Below the pieces are notes generated by a model, which saw only the letters and a list, made by a program, of their open reading frames with translations, was not told the DNA's origin and did no database searches. From NCBI GenBank assembly GCA_017416765.1, contig JAFQBE010000015.1, positions 1-64,000 on the forward strand: a DNA stretch of 64,000 nucleotides, read 5' to 3'. The position numbers and the translations under genes are program-made. This document shows, piece after piece, positions 7,408-16,237 of this stretch. The stretch's first letter is position 1. Every line of letters begins with the position of its first letter. Source of the DNA: Clostridia bacterium (lineage in GTDB: Bacteria; Bacillota; Clostridia; Oscillospirales; Acutalibacteraceae).

Positions 7408-7566
7408 GTCGCCTTTGAAAACTCAGGGTATAAAGATTGCGTAGCAATTTTTTTGTCAGAGAAGTTCAGAAAGCACAGGTAATACTTTGTGTATTGCCGA
7501 GCATTTCAGAACGATATGGCGAAAAAAGTGTACGCAGGATTTATGCAATGAGTTTTCAAAGGTGAC
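7408..7566 (+). ncRNA. Extra structured RNA domain upstream of the thrS T-box
   Basis: Bases 7408-7425 (GTCGCCTTTGAAAACTCA) pair with 7549-7566 to form an 18-bp stem with a single G-T wobble. The enclosed 123 nt contain a 9-bp hairpin AAAGATTGC-GTA-GCAATTTTT (7432-7452) followed by more T, and a longer interrupted hairpin 7464-7512 with GTTC/GAAC, GAAA/TTTC and GGTAATAC/GTATTGCC helices. It lies before stem I of the T-box. The fold is seen by hand pairing; I do not recognise the domain. Confidence 0.6.
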
Positions 7567-7567
7567 A

Positions 7568-7840
7568 TCAAAAACGATGAAGCAGAATGCGTATTGCAAA
7601 AGCTGTTTTCAGAGAGTCTGCCCGTTAGTGCTGAAAGGCAGATAAACATTGCCGCAATACCGACCACTGCCGAGTGCCTGCGAAGCTGCAAACAAAGCGG
7701 ATAAGCTGTGCCGTATAACTGCGTTAAAGTTACTTAAAGCGGTATATCCTTTATTTGGGATATACAACACGGGTGGAACCGTGGAGTATTATGTTTATTG
7801 TACTTCACCCTGTATTTTACGGGGTGGAGTTTTTTATTTT
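7568..7840 (+). promoter_or_regulatory. T-box riboswitch (threonine) controlling thrS
   Basis: Stem I features are present: AGAGAG near 7609 and the GTTAGTG variant of GTTGGTG near 7624. A Thr codon ACC sits at 7663-7665 in the region of the specifier loop (ACT at 7666 is an alternative). Stem III is GTATATCC/GGGATATAC (about 7743-7765). The T-box bulge GGTGGAACCG is at 7772-7781, inside CACGG...CCGTG of the antiterminator. The competing terminator is CTTCACCC (7803-7810) with GGGTGGAG (7822-7829) followed by TTTTTT. Uncharged tRNA-Thr should favour read-through into thrS. Confidence 0.93.
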
Positions 7841-7866
7841 GAAAATCTTCAGAAAGGATGATATAT

Positions 7867-9810
7867 ATGATTAACGTAACACTTAAAGACAATGTAGTTA
7901 AGGAGTACGAAAACGGCACTACAGTTGCCGAAATTGCAAAAAGCCTTGGCATGGGTCTTTACAAAGCTGCCTGCGTTGCAAAGGTAAACGGCGAGGTTTG
8001 CGACCTTCGCACAGCACTTGATGCAGACGCACAGGTTGAAATTCTTACCTTTGACGATGAAGAAGGCAAAAAGGCATTCCGCCACACAGCCTCACACATT
8101 CTTGCACAGGCTGTTAAAAGGCTTTATCCGCAGGCAAAGCTTGCAATAGGTCCTGCTATTGATAACGGCTTCTATTATGATTTTGACTGTGATGTTTCCT
8201 TTACACCCGAAGTTCTTGAGAAGATTGAAGCTGAAATGAAGAAGATTGTTAAGGAAGGCATTGTGCTTGAAAGGTACGAACTTTCTCCTGCTGACGCAAT
8301 CGCAAAGATGGAAGAAAAGGGCGAAATCTATAAGGTTGAGCTTATCAAGGAGCACGCTGACAAGGGCGAAAACATTTCCTTCTTCAAGCAGGCTGAATTT
8401 GACGAGCTTTGCGCAGGTCCGCACATTCCCGACACTTCACGCGTAAAGGCATTCAAACTCACTTCTTCAACAGGTGCTTACTGGAGAGGCGATTCCAAAA
8501 ACAAGATGCTCCAGAGAATTTACGGTACAGCTTTTACAAAGCAGGCTGACCTTGACGCTCACCTTGAAGCTATTGAAGAAGCAAAGAAGCGCGACCATAA
8601 CAAGCTCGGCAGAGAGCTTGAGCTGTTCACAACCTCTGACATTATCGGTCAGGGTCTGCCCATTCTTCTTCCCAAGGGTGCAAGAATAATTCAGCTTCTT
8701 CAAAGATTTGTTGAAGACGAAGAACAGAAGAGAGGCTGGCTGCTTACAAAAACGCCATATATGGCTAAGAGCGACCTTTACAAGGTTTCCGGTCACTGGG
8801 ACCATTACCAGGACGGCATGTTTGTTCTTGGTGACGAAGAAAAGGATGACGAAGTTTTTGCTCTCAGACCGATGACCTGCCCGTTCCAGTATCAGGCTTA
8901 CCTCAACAGAGCGCGTTCCTACCGCGACCTGCCTTTGAGATACAACGAAACTTCTACACTTTTCAGAAATGAATCTTCGGGAGAAATGCACGGCCTTATC
9001 CGTGTACGCCAGTTCACAATTTCCGAAGGTCATCTTATGTGCCTTCCCGAACAGCTTGAGGATGAATTCAAAGGCTGTCTTGAGCTTGCAATCTATATGC
9101 TCAAAACACTCGGTCTTTACGAGGATGTTTCCTACCGCTTCTCACAGTGGGATCCCAACGATAAAGAAAAATATATCGGTACTGTTGAACAGTGGGATGA
9201 AGCTCAGGGTATTATGGCAAAAATCCTCGACCACCTCGAAATCCCCTACAAGGTCGGCATAGGTGAAGCTGCTTTCTACGGACCTAAGCTTGACATTCAG
9301 ATTAAGAATGTTCATGGCAAGGAAGATACGCTCATCACAATACAGATTGACCAGATGCTTGCTGAAAAGTTCGGCATGGAATATGTTGATGCTGACGGTA
9401 CAAAGAAGAACCCCTATATCATTCACCGCACATCAATCGGCTGCTACGAGCGTACACTCGCTCTTCTTATCGAAAAGTATGCAGGTGCTTTCCCTGTATG
9501 GCTTGCACCCGAGCAGGTAAGAATCGTCCCCATTGCAGACAGACACCACGAGGCTGCAAACGCACTTGTTGAAAAGTTTGCCGCCGCAGGTCTTCGCGTT
9601 TCTGCTGACTGCCGCAGTGAAAAGCTCGGCTATAAGCTGCGTGAAGCTCAGCTTGAAAAAATTCCCTATATGCTTGTTATGGGCGATAAGGAAATTGAAG
9701 AAGGTACGGTCGGTGTCCGTAAGCGCGGCGAAGGCGATATCGGTGCAATGAGCATTGACGATTTCCTCGGTCTTGTACTCAAGCAGCAGGCAGAAAAGGT
9801 GATTTTCTAA
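7867..9810 (+). CDS. thrS: Threonyl-tRNA synthetase
   Basis: Charges tRNA-Thr and edits mis-charged serine; class II synthetase, 647 residues, full length. The start at 7867 is chosen because AAAGGATG (7853-7860) is then a properly spaced ribosome binding site; the ATG at 7858 would lie inside it. Order of domains: TGS (residues 1-60), editing domain with HTASH near 76 and CAGPHIP near 182, class II core with RPMTCPF and VRQFTISEGH, and a C-terminal anticodon-binding domain starting near PVWLAPEQVRIVPI. Expression is governed by the T-box leader. The dut start codon follows the stop codon immediately. Confidence 0.97.
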   Translation: MINVTLKDNVVKEYENGTTVAEIAKSLGMGLYKAACVAKVNGEVCDLRTALDADAQVEILTFDDEEGKKAFRHTASHILAQAVKRLYPQAKLAIGPAIDNGFYYDFDCDVSFTPEVLEKIEAEMKKIVKEGIVLERYELSPADAIAKMEEKGEIYKVELIKEHADKGENISFFKQAEFDELCAGPHIPDTSRVKAFKLTSSTGAYWRGDSKNKMLQRIYGTAFTKQADLDAHLEAIEEAKKRDHNKLGRELELFTTSDIIGQGLPILLPKGARIIQLLQRFVEDEEQKRGWLLTKTPYMAKSDLYKVSGHWDHYQDGMFVLGDEEKDDEVFALRPMTCPFQYQAYLNRARSYRDLPLRYNETSTLFRNESSGEMHGLIRVRQFTISEGHLMCLPEQLEDEFKGCLELAIYMLKTLGLYEDVSYRFSQWDPNDKEKYIGTVEQWDEAQGIMAKILDHLEIPYKVGIGEAAFYGPKLDIQIKNVHGKEDTLITIQIDQMLAEKFGMEYVDADGTKKNPYIIHRTSIGCYERTLALLIEKYAGAFPVWLAPEQVRIVPIADRHHEAANALVEKFAAAGLRVSADCRSEKLGYKLREAQLEKIPYMLVMGDKEIEEGTVGVRKRGEGDIGAMSIDDFLGLVLKQQAEKVIF

Positions 9811-10257
9811 ATGATTACCGAAATCAAATTCAAAAAATTACGCGAAAATGCAAAAATCCCGCAGCGCGCAACTCCCGGCAGTGCAGGGCTTGACCTTTGC
9901 GCCTGCATAGATGAACCGATAACACTTGCCGGCGGCGGACACGCTCTTATTCCGACCGGTCTTGCAATAGCCCTTGAGGACAGCGGTTACGCAGCTATGA
10001 TTTTTGCACGCAGCGGACTTGCAATAAAGCACGGTATTGCTCCGGCAAACTGTGTAGGTGTTGTTGACAGCGATTATCGCGGGGAAATCTGTGTAGGACT
10101 TATTAACCAGTATGAAGAAAGCTACACCATTGAACCGGGTGAGCGTATAGCACAGCTTGTTGTTATGCCCGTTTGCAACGCACCCACCGTTGAAGTAACC
10201 GAAATTGACGAAACCGAAAGAGGTGCCGGCGGCTTCGGCTCAACGGGAAAAAAATAA
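9811..10257 (+). CDS. dut: dUTP diphosphatase (trimeric dUTPase)
   Basis: Hydrolyses dUTP to dUMP and pyrophosphate, keeping uracil out of DNA and supplying dUMP. The protein has 148 residues with the five dUTPase motifs in order: PGSAGLDL near residue 21, ARSGLAIKHGI near 67, NCVGVVDSDYRGEI near 80, GERIAQLV near 110 and ERGAGGFGSTGK at the end. The ATG abuts the thrS stop codon (TAAATG), so it should be translated by coupling and share the T-box control. Linking dUTPase to threonine supply is unusual but may be incidental. Confidence 0.95.
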   Translation: MITEIKFKKLRENAKIPQRATPGSAGLDLCACIDEPITLAGGGHALIPTGLAIALEDSGYAAMIFARSGLAIKHGIAPANCVGVVDSDYRGEICVGLINQYEESYTIEPGERIAQLVVMPVCNAPTVEVTEIDETERGAGGFGSTGKK

Positions 10258-10260
10258 AAA

Positions 10261-10354
10261 TGTATGATTTATGCATAATATATCAAAAAAAGCTATAAAA
10301 ATATGTATATTTATGCAATTAAACAGTTGATTTTATGTATAAAAAGTGTATAAT
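10261..10354 (+). promoter_or_regulatory. Arginine operon promoter with ARG-box-like operators
   Basis: The promoter is TTGATT (10327-10332), 16-base spacer, TATAAT (10349-10354). TGTATATTTATGCA (10304-10317) fits the ArgR/AhrC box TGnAT-W4-ATnCA exactly. TGTATGATTTATGCA (10261-10275) is the same with one extra spacer base. A looser site, TGTATAAAAAGTGTATA, starts at 10336 between the two promoter boxes. Repression by ArgR with arginine is inferred; argR itself is not in the window. Confidence 0.7.
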
Positions 10355-10404
10355 AACACACATCGACTGAATAAAAATAAATTTTTGAAAAGAGGAACTC
10401 AATC

Positions 10405-11634
10405 ATGAAAGAAATTAAAAAGGTTGTTCTTGCCTACTCAGGCGGTCTTGATACATCAATCATCATCCCCTGGCTCAAAGAAAACTACAACAACTGTGAA
10501 GTTATCGCAGTATCCGGTGACGTAGGTCAGGGTACAGAGCTTGACGGTCTTGAAGAAAAAGCTATCAAAACAGGTGCTTCCAAGCTCTACATTGAAAACC
10601 TTCAGGACGAATTTGTAAACGAATACATCTTCCCCACCCTCAAGGCAGGCGCAGTTTACGAAAAGGATTACCTTCTCGGCACATCCTTTGCACGTCCCGT
10701 TATCGCAAAGAGAATTGTTGAAATCGCTAAGGCTGAAGGTGCAGACGCTATCTGCCACGGCTGTACAGGTAAGGGTAATGACCAGGTACGCTTTGAGCTT
10801 GCTATCAAGGCATTTGCCCCCGAAATGCAGATTATCGCTCCCTGGAGAATCTGGGATATCAAGTCCCGTGAAGAGGAAATCGAGTATGCAGAAGCACGCA
10901 ACATTCCCCTCAAGATAAACCGCGAAACAAACTACTCAAAGGACAAGAATCTCTGGCACCTTTCACACGAAGGTCTTGACCTTGAAGACCCTGCAAACGA
11001 GCCGCAGTACCTCAAGGAAGGCTTCCTTGAAATGGGCGTAGCTCCCGAGGCAGCACCCGACAAGCCCACATATATAACACTTTCATTCGAAAAGGGTGTT
11101 CCCGTAGCACTTGACGGTGTTAAGATGGGCGGTGTTGAGCTTATCACAAAGCTCAACGAAATCGGCGGTGCAAACGGTATCGGTATTGCTGACCTTGTTG
11201 AAAACAGACTTGTCGGCATGAAGTCCCGCGGTGTTTACGAAAACCCCGCAGGTGCTATCCTTTACAAGGCACACCAGGTTCTTGAAACAATCACACTTGA
11301 CAGAGATACACAGCACTACAAGGAGCAGGTTGCTCTGCGTTTTGCAGAGCTTGTTTACTTCGGTCAGTGGTACACTCCCCTTCGCGAAGCACTCAGCGCA
11401 TTCGTTGACAAAACTCAGGAAACAGTTACAGGCGATGTCAAGCTCAAGCTTTACAAGGGCAACATGATTAACGCAGGTGTAACATCTCCCTACACACTTT
11501 ACAGCGAAGACTTTGCAACATTCGACGCTGACGAAGTTTACGACCAGAAGGATTCCGCAGGCTTCATCAACCTCTTCGGTCTTCCCATCAAGGTACGTGC
11601 TATCCTTGAAGCAGAACGCAACGCAAACAAATAA
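10405..11634 (+). CDS. argG: Argininosuccinate synthase
   Basis: Condenses citrulline and aspartate with ATP to argininosuccinate, the penultimate arginine step. It has 409 residues, normal length. The ATP-binding P-loop-like motif AYSGGLDTS is at residues 10-18, and the substrate-binding stretch [15 protein letters not shown] is near 117. AGAGGA precedes the start. It is the first gene of the argGHCJBD operon, directly behind the ARG-box promoter. It is strongly codon-biased, with long runs of GCA, CTT and AAG codons, as expected for a well-expressed gene. Confidence 0.97.
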   Translation: MKEIKKVVLAYSGGLDTSIIIPWLKENYNNCEVIAVSGDVGQGTELDGLEEKAIKTGASKLYIENLQDEFVNEYIFPTLKAGAVYEKDYLLGTSFARPVIAKRIVEIAKAEGADAICHGCTGKGNDQVRFELAIKAFAPEMQIIAPWRIWDIKSREEEIEYAEARNIPLKINRETNYSKDKNLWHLSHEGLDLEDPANEPQYLKEGFLEMGVAPEAAPDKPTYITLSFEKGVPVALDGVKMGGVELITKLNEIGGANGIGIADLVENRLVGMKSRGVYENPAGAILYKAHQVLETITLDRDTQHYKEQVALRFAELVYFGQWYTPLREALSAFVDKTQETVTGDVKLKLYKGNMINAGVTSPYTLYSEDFATFDADEVYDQKDSAGFINLFGLPIKVRAILEAERNANK

Positions 11635-11653
11635 TTAAACACAATAACATAAA

Positions 11654-11718
11654 GGGCGGAGTTTTCCTCCGCCCGAATGTTGTTTAATACTGTAACCGCT
11701 GATTAAACCAGCGGTTAC
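11654..11718 (+). other. Two intercistronic hairpins between argG and argH
   Basis: Hairpin one is GGGCGGAG...CTCCGCCC (11654-11674). Hairpin two is a perfect 10-bp stem GTAACCGCTG (11692-11701) with CAGCGGTTAC (11709-11718). Neither is followed by a real T-run, so they look like mRNA-stability or processing structures rather than terminators. The second ends just before the argH ribosome binding site. Confidence 0.65.
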
Positions 11719-11735
11719 CAAAAGGCAGGAATATT

Positions 11736-13052
11736 ATGAATACAAAACTTTGGGCAGGTCGCTTTTCCAAAGAAGCAGACAAGAGAACAAACGACTTCAA
11801 TTCATCCATAAAATTCGACAGCCGTATGTACCGCGAGGATATCGACGGCTCAATAGCCCATGCCGTTATGCTCGGCACACAGGGCATAATTCCCGTTGAG
11901 GACTGTGAAAAAATCATCAACGGCTTAAAAGCAATCAAGGAAGAAATTACTTCCGGCGAGCTTCTTATTGACCCTGATGCAGAAGATATACATACCTTTA
12001 TCGAGCAGACACTTACCGCACGCATAGGCGACGCCGGTAAAAGACTGCACACAGGCAGAAGCCGCAACGACCAGGTTGCAACGGATATCCGACTTACCTT
12101 GCGCAAGGAATGCGAAGAGGTTATGGATTTACTCCGTCACCTGACTGACACAATATTCAACAAGGCACACGAAAACGAAAATACGATTATGCCGGGCTAT
12201 ACCCACCTTCAGCGCGCACAGCCGATTACCTTCTGCATGCAGCTTTCAGCTTATGTCAGCATGCTTGAAAGAGATATGGGCAGACTCAGCGATGCCAAGG
12301 CAAGAATGAACTATTCACCACTTGGCAGCGGTGCTTTAGCCGGCACAACTTACCCCATAAACCGCGCAATGACAGCAGAGCTTTTAGGCTTTGACGGTGT
12401 TGTTGAAAACACACTTGACGGCGTTTCAGACAGAGATTTCTGCCTTGAAATAGCATCTGCTCTTTCCATTCTTATGGTACACCTTTCCCGCCTTTGCGAA
12501 GAGATTATTCTCTGGTGCAGCTGGGAATTCAAATTTGTTGAGCTTGACGATGCTTTTTCAACAGGTTCAAGCATCATGCCGCAGAAGAAAAACCCCGATA
12601 TTGCTGAGCTTATCCGCGGCAAATCAGGCAGAGTATTCGGCGACCTTATGACACTTCTTACCGCTATGAAAGGTCTGCCCCTTGCATACAACAAGGATAT
12701 GCAGGAGGATAAAGAAGCTATTTTTGACGCTATTGACACTGTTAAAATGTGTATGACTGCGCTTGACCCGATGATTGACACAATGCGCGTTATTCCCGAA
12801 AATATGCGCCGCGCAGCAGCAGAGGGCTTCATAAATGCAACAGACTGTGCAGACTACCTTGTCGGCAAGGGTCTCCCCTTCCGCGATGCATATAAGGCAA
12901 CGGGTGAACTTGTAGCGCTCTGCATTAAAGAAAAGCTGACCCTTGAAACACTGCCGCTTGAAATGTACAAAAATGTATGTGAACTGTTTGACGAAGATGT
13001 TTACAAGGCAATAGCACTTGAAACCTGTGTCAAGAACAGAATAAAGAAATAA
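11736..13052 (+). CDS. argH: Argininosuccinate lyase
   Basis: Cleaves argininosuccinate to arginine and fumarate. The protein has 438 residues and belongs to the fumarase/aspartase superfamily. The signature loop GSSIMPQKKNPD carries the catalytic serine; HTGRSRNDQVATD and TIMPGYTHLQRAQP are the other conserved regions. GGCAGGA precedes the start. It lies 101 bases after argG, with two hairpins in between, and 24 bases before argC. Confidence 0.97.
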   Translation: MNTKLWAGRFSKEADKRTNDFNSSIKFDSRMYREDIDGSIAHAVMLGTQGIIPVEDCEKIINGLKAIKEEITSGELLIDPDAEDIHTFIEQTLTARIGDAGKRLHTGRSRNDQVATDIRLTLRKECEEVMDLLRHLTDTIFNKAHENENTIMPGYTHLQRAQPITFCMQLSAYVSMLERDMGRLSDAKARMNYSPLGSGALAGTTYPINRAMTAELLGFDGVVENTLDGVSDRDFCLEIASALSILMVHLSRLCEEIILWCSWEFKFVELDDAFSTGSSIMPQKKNPDIAELIRGKSGRVFGDLMTLLTAMKGLPLAYNKDMQEDKEAIFDAIDTVKMCMTALDPMIDTMRVIPENMRRAAAEGFINATDCADYLVGKGLPFRDAYKATGELVALCIKEKLTLETLPLEMYKNVCELFDEDVYKAIALETCVKNRIKK

Positions 13053-13076
13053 ACCCATTTTAAGGAACTGATAAAA

Positions 13077-14114
13077 ATGAAAATAAAAGCTGCCGTTATT
13101 GGCGCAACAGGCTACGCAGGTGCAGAGCTTGTACGCCTTTTACTCAAACACCCGCAGGTTGAGCTGACTGCCCTTTGCTCCAAAAGCTTTGAGGGTCAGA
13201 AGCTTTCCGATATATACCCTTCCTTCCTCGGTCTTTGCGACAAGGTCTGCATAAACCAGAGCGAAGCAGTAGACATGGCAGATGTTGTTTTTGCCTGTCT
13301 GCCGCACGGACTTTCCGAGCCGCTTGCAGCTGAATGCCTTGCAAAGGGCAGGAAATTTGTTGACCTCGGTGCAGACTTCCGCCTTGAAAGTGAGGAAGAA
13401 TACACCGAATGGTATGATAAACCCTTTGACAAGCCTGAAATTCACGAAAAGGCAGTTTACTGCATACCCGAGCTTTTCAGAGATATAGCAAAAAATACCG
13501 ACATTATTGCAAACCCCGGCTGCTACCCCACTTCGGCAGCGCTCGGTCTTGCCCCTGCACTTGAAGCAGGAATTGTTGAAACAGACAGCATTATTGTTGA
13601 CTCAAAATCCGGCGTAACAGGTGCAGGCAGAGGTCTTTCGCAGACCACACACTACCCTGACTGCAACGAAGCTTTCTCACCTTACAAGGTCGGCGTACAC
13701 CGCCACACACCTGAAATTGAGCAGACGCTTTCCAAGGTCGGCGGCAAAAAGGTTAAAATCACTTTTGTCCCCCACCTTCTGCCCGTAAACCGCGGTATCG
13801 TTTCCACAATGTACATAAAGCTCAAGGACGGTGTTACAAAAGAGCAGGTACGCGAAGCTTACGAAAAGAAATACGAAAACGAACAGTTTGTGCGCGTACT
13901 TAAAGACGGCGCAACAGCAAATTTAAGAAATGTTAAATTCACAAATATGTGCGATATTTCACTGCACATTGATGTAAGAACAAACACCCTTATTGTTGTT
14001 TCTACAATTGATAACATGGTAAAGGGTGCTGCAGGTCAGGCAATACAGAATATGAACCTTATTTTCGGTCTGCCCGAAGAAACAGGTCTTGATTTAATCC
14101 CCCCTGCATTTTAA
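13077..14114 (+). CDS. argC: N-acetyl-gamma-glutamyl-phosphate reductase
   Basis: NADPH-dependent reduction of N-acetylglutamyl phosphate to the semialdehyde, the third step of the acetylated pathway. It has 345 residues. The dinucleotide motif GATGYAGAELVRLL is at residues 9-22, and the catalytic cysteine is in NPGCYPTSAALGL near residue 147. The HRHTPEIEQ histidine region follows near 212. It is in the operon between argH and argJ, the argC before argJ order being typical. Confidence 0.97.
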   Translation: MKIKAAVIGATGYAGAELVRLLLKHPQVELTALCSKSFEGQKLSDIYPSFLGLCDKVCINQSEAVDMADVVFACLPHGLSEPLAAECLAKGRKFVDLGADFRLESEEEYTEWYDKPFDKPEIHEKAVYCIPELFRDIAKNTDIIANPGCYPTSAALGLAPALEAGIVETDSIIVDSKSGVTGAGRGLSQTTHYPDCNEAFSPYKVGVHRHTPEIEQTLSKVGGKKVKITFVPHLLPVNRGIVSTMYIKLKDGVTKEQVREAYEKKYENEQFVRVLKDGATANLRNVKFTNMCDISLHIDVRTNTLIVVSTIDNMVKGAAGQAIQNMNLIFGLPEETGLDLIPPAF

Positions 14115-14147
14115 TCCAATCCCCGTAGTTTTAGGAGATATAGACAA

Positions 14148-15362
14148 ATGGAATTCATTAAAGGTACAGTTACTACACCGCTGGGCTTTGTTGCCAACTC
14201 AGTCCACTGCGGTATAAGAAAGAACAAGTCCAAGCATGACCTTGCGCTTGTTTACTGCGAAAAGCCCTGCACAGCAGCGGCAATGCACACAAGCAACCTT
14301 GTCAAAGGTGCGCCCAACAGAGTTACTGCAGCAAACCTTGAAAACGGTGTTGCACAGGCTATCATCTGCAATTCAGGCATAGCCAACACCTGCGCGGCAG
14401 ACGGAATTGAAAAGGCAGAGGCTATGTGCAGCCTTGCAGCAAATGCACTGGGCATTGACGCAAAAGATGTTGTTGTTGCTTCAACAGGCGTTATCGGTCC
14501 ATCCATCAACATTGAGCCTATTGCAAGCCACATTGATGTGCTTAAAGAAGGTTTGAGCCGTGACGGCGGCGAAAAAGCGGCAATAGCAATTATGACCACC
14601 GACACACATGAAAAACAGGTTTGCGTTAAGTTTGAGCTTGGCGGTAAAACCTGTTACATAGGCGGCATGGCAAAGGGCAGCGGCATGATTATGCCCAACA
14701 TGGCAACAATGCTCTGCTTCCTCACAACAGATGCCGCTATCAGCGCTAAAATGCTCAAAGCCGCACTCAATGCGATAGTTTGCGACACATTCAATATGGT
14801 ATCTGTTGACGGCGACACATCAACAAACGATATGTGCGCTATTCTCGCTTCGGGTCTTGCAGGCAACACTGAAATCACAGCAGAAGGTGCTGACTTTGAC
14901 ACTTTTAAGGCAGCACTTTTTGAGGCACTGCGTTACCTCTCCCGCGAAATTGCACGCGACGGCGAAGGTGCAACAAAGCTTGTAGAAGCTTATGTTCACG
15001 GCGCAAAGGATATAGCAACAGCAAAAACAGTTGCAAAGTCCGTTATCAATTCCTCACTTCTCAAAGCCGCAATGTTCGGTGCAGATGCCAACTGGGGCAG
15101 AGTTCTTTGCGCTATAGGCTATTCGGGCGCAGAGCTTGACATCAACGGTGTTGATGTTGACTTTGTAAGCACAAAGGGACGAATTGCTGTTTGCAGAAAC
15201 GGTGCAGGTATTGAGTTTGATGAAGATATTGCAAAAACAATTCTTCTTGAAAACGAAATTACTATTGATATCAAGCTTTCTGACGGTGAGGCTGAGGCTA
15301 CCGCATGGGGCTGCGACCTTACCTATGACTATGTAAAAATCAACGGCGATTACCGCTCATAA
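14148..15362 (+). CDS. argJ: Bifunctional ornithine acetyltransferase / N-acetylglutamate synthase
   Basis: Transfers the acetyl group from N-acetylornithine to glutamate, recycling it, and may also make acetylglutamate from acetyl-CoA. The 404-residue precursor self-cleaves into two chains before the threonine of MATML (Thr187), which becomes the nucleophile; the preceding KGSGMIMPN is the usual context. AGGAG lies nine bases upstream. No separate argA or argE is seen, consistent with the cyclic pathway. Whether this enzyme is mono- or bifunctional cannot be told from the sequence alone. Confidence 0.95.
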   Translation: MEFIKGTVTTPLGFVANSVHCGIRKNKSKHDLALVYCEKPCTAAAMHTSNLVKGAPNRVTAANLENGVAQAIICNSGIANTCAADGIEKAEAMCSLAANALGIDAKDVVVASTGVIGPSINIEPIASHIDVLKEGLSRDGGEKAAIAIMTTDTHEKQVCVKFELGGKTCYIGGMAKGSGMIMPNMATMLCFLTTDAAISAKMLKAALNAIVCDTFNMVSVDGDTSTNDMCAILASGLAGNTEITAEGADFDTFKAALFEALRYLSREIARDGEGATKLVEAYVHGAKDIATAKTVAKSVINSSLLKAAMFGADANWGRVLCAIGYSGAELDINGVDVDFVSTKGRIAVCRNGAGIEFDEDIAKTILLENEITIDIKLSDGEAEATAWGCDLTYDYVKINGDYRS

Positions 15363-15374
15363 GAGGTAAACACT

Positions 15375-16223
15375 ATGGAAATTTCAAATTTTGACCGTTC
15401 TCAGATTCTGGTGCAGGCTCTCCCCTACATTCAGAAATACTACAATAAGGTTATAGTTATCAAATACGGCGGCAACGCCATGATAAATGAAGATTTAAAG
15501 CAGGCTGTAATGGAAGACATTGTTCTTCTTTCCCTTGTAGGCATCAAGGTAGTGCTTGTACACGGCGGCGGTCCCGAAATTAACGACATGCTCAAAAGAG
15601 TAAATAAAGAGAGTAAGTTTGTTGACGGACTGCGCTATACCGATGAAGAAACAATGGAAATTGTTCAGATGGTGCTTGCAGGCAAGGTAAACAAGGACCT
15701 TGTAGCACTCCTTCAGCAGAAGGGTGGCAAAGCAATAGGTCTTTGCGGTATTGACGGCGGCATGATTACAGCTGTAAAGCACCGCGAAAAGGACCTGGGT
15801 TTTGTCGGCGATATTACAGAAATCAACATTCAGCCTGTGCTTGATGTACTTAACAGCGGCTATATTCCCGTAATTTCAACCGTTGCAGGCGGCGAAAATT
15901 CCTTCAACATAAACGCTGACCTTGCAGCAAGCCGTATTGCAGCTGTACTCGGTGCGGAAAACCTCATACTTATGACCGATATTTCAGGTCTTCTCCGCGA
16001 TAAGGACGACGAAAGCACGCTGATTAAAGAGCTTAATGTAAGCGAAGTACCTGCACTTAAAATGCAGAATATCATAAAGGGCGGCATGATACCCAAGGTT
16101 GACTGCTGTGTTGAAGCTGTACGCAGAGGTGTCAAGCACGCAATCATTATGGACGGAAGAATTGAACATTCCATACTTATTGAGTTGCTTACCAACGAAG
16201 GCATCGGCACAATGTTCAGATAA
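15375..16223 (+). CDS. argB: Acetylglutamate kinase
   Basis: Phosphorylates N-acetylglutamate, usually the arginine-feedback-inhibited step. It has 282 residues. Conserved regions are KYGGNAM (residues 31-37), VLVHGGGPEIN (about 57-67) and the C-terminal GGMIPKVDCC. The N-terminal helix preceding the core (MEISNFDRSQILVQALPYIQ) is the extension seen in arginine-sensitive hexameric forms, so feedback control is likely. It is 12 bases after argJ. Confidence 0.96.
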   Translation: MEISNFDRSQILVQALPYIQKYYNKVIVIKYGGNAMINEDLKQAVMEDIVLLSLVGIKVVLVHGGGPEINDMLKRVNKESKFVDGLRYTDEETMEIVQMVLAGKVNKDLVALLQQKGGKAIGLCGIDGGMITAVKHREKDLGFVGDITEINIQPVLDVLNSGYIPVISTVAGGENSFNINADLAASRIAAVLGAENLILMTDISGLLRDKDDESTLIKELNVSEVPALKMQNIIKGGMIPKVDCCVEAVRRGVKHAIIMDGRIEHSILIELLTNEGIGTMFR

Positions 16224-16237
16224 AAAGAGGAAAGAAA

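Noticed and set aside
11654-11718. Terminator between argG and argH
   Set aside because: The two hairpins lack T-runs and the downstream genes complete the same pathway in the same orientation, so an operon break is unlikely.
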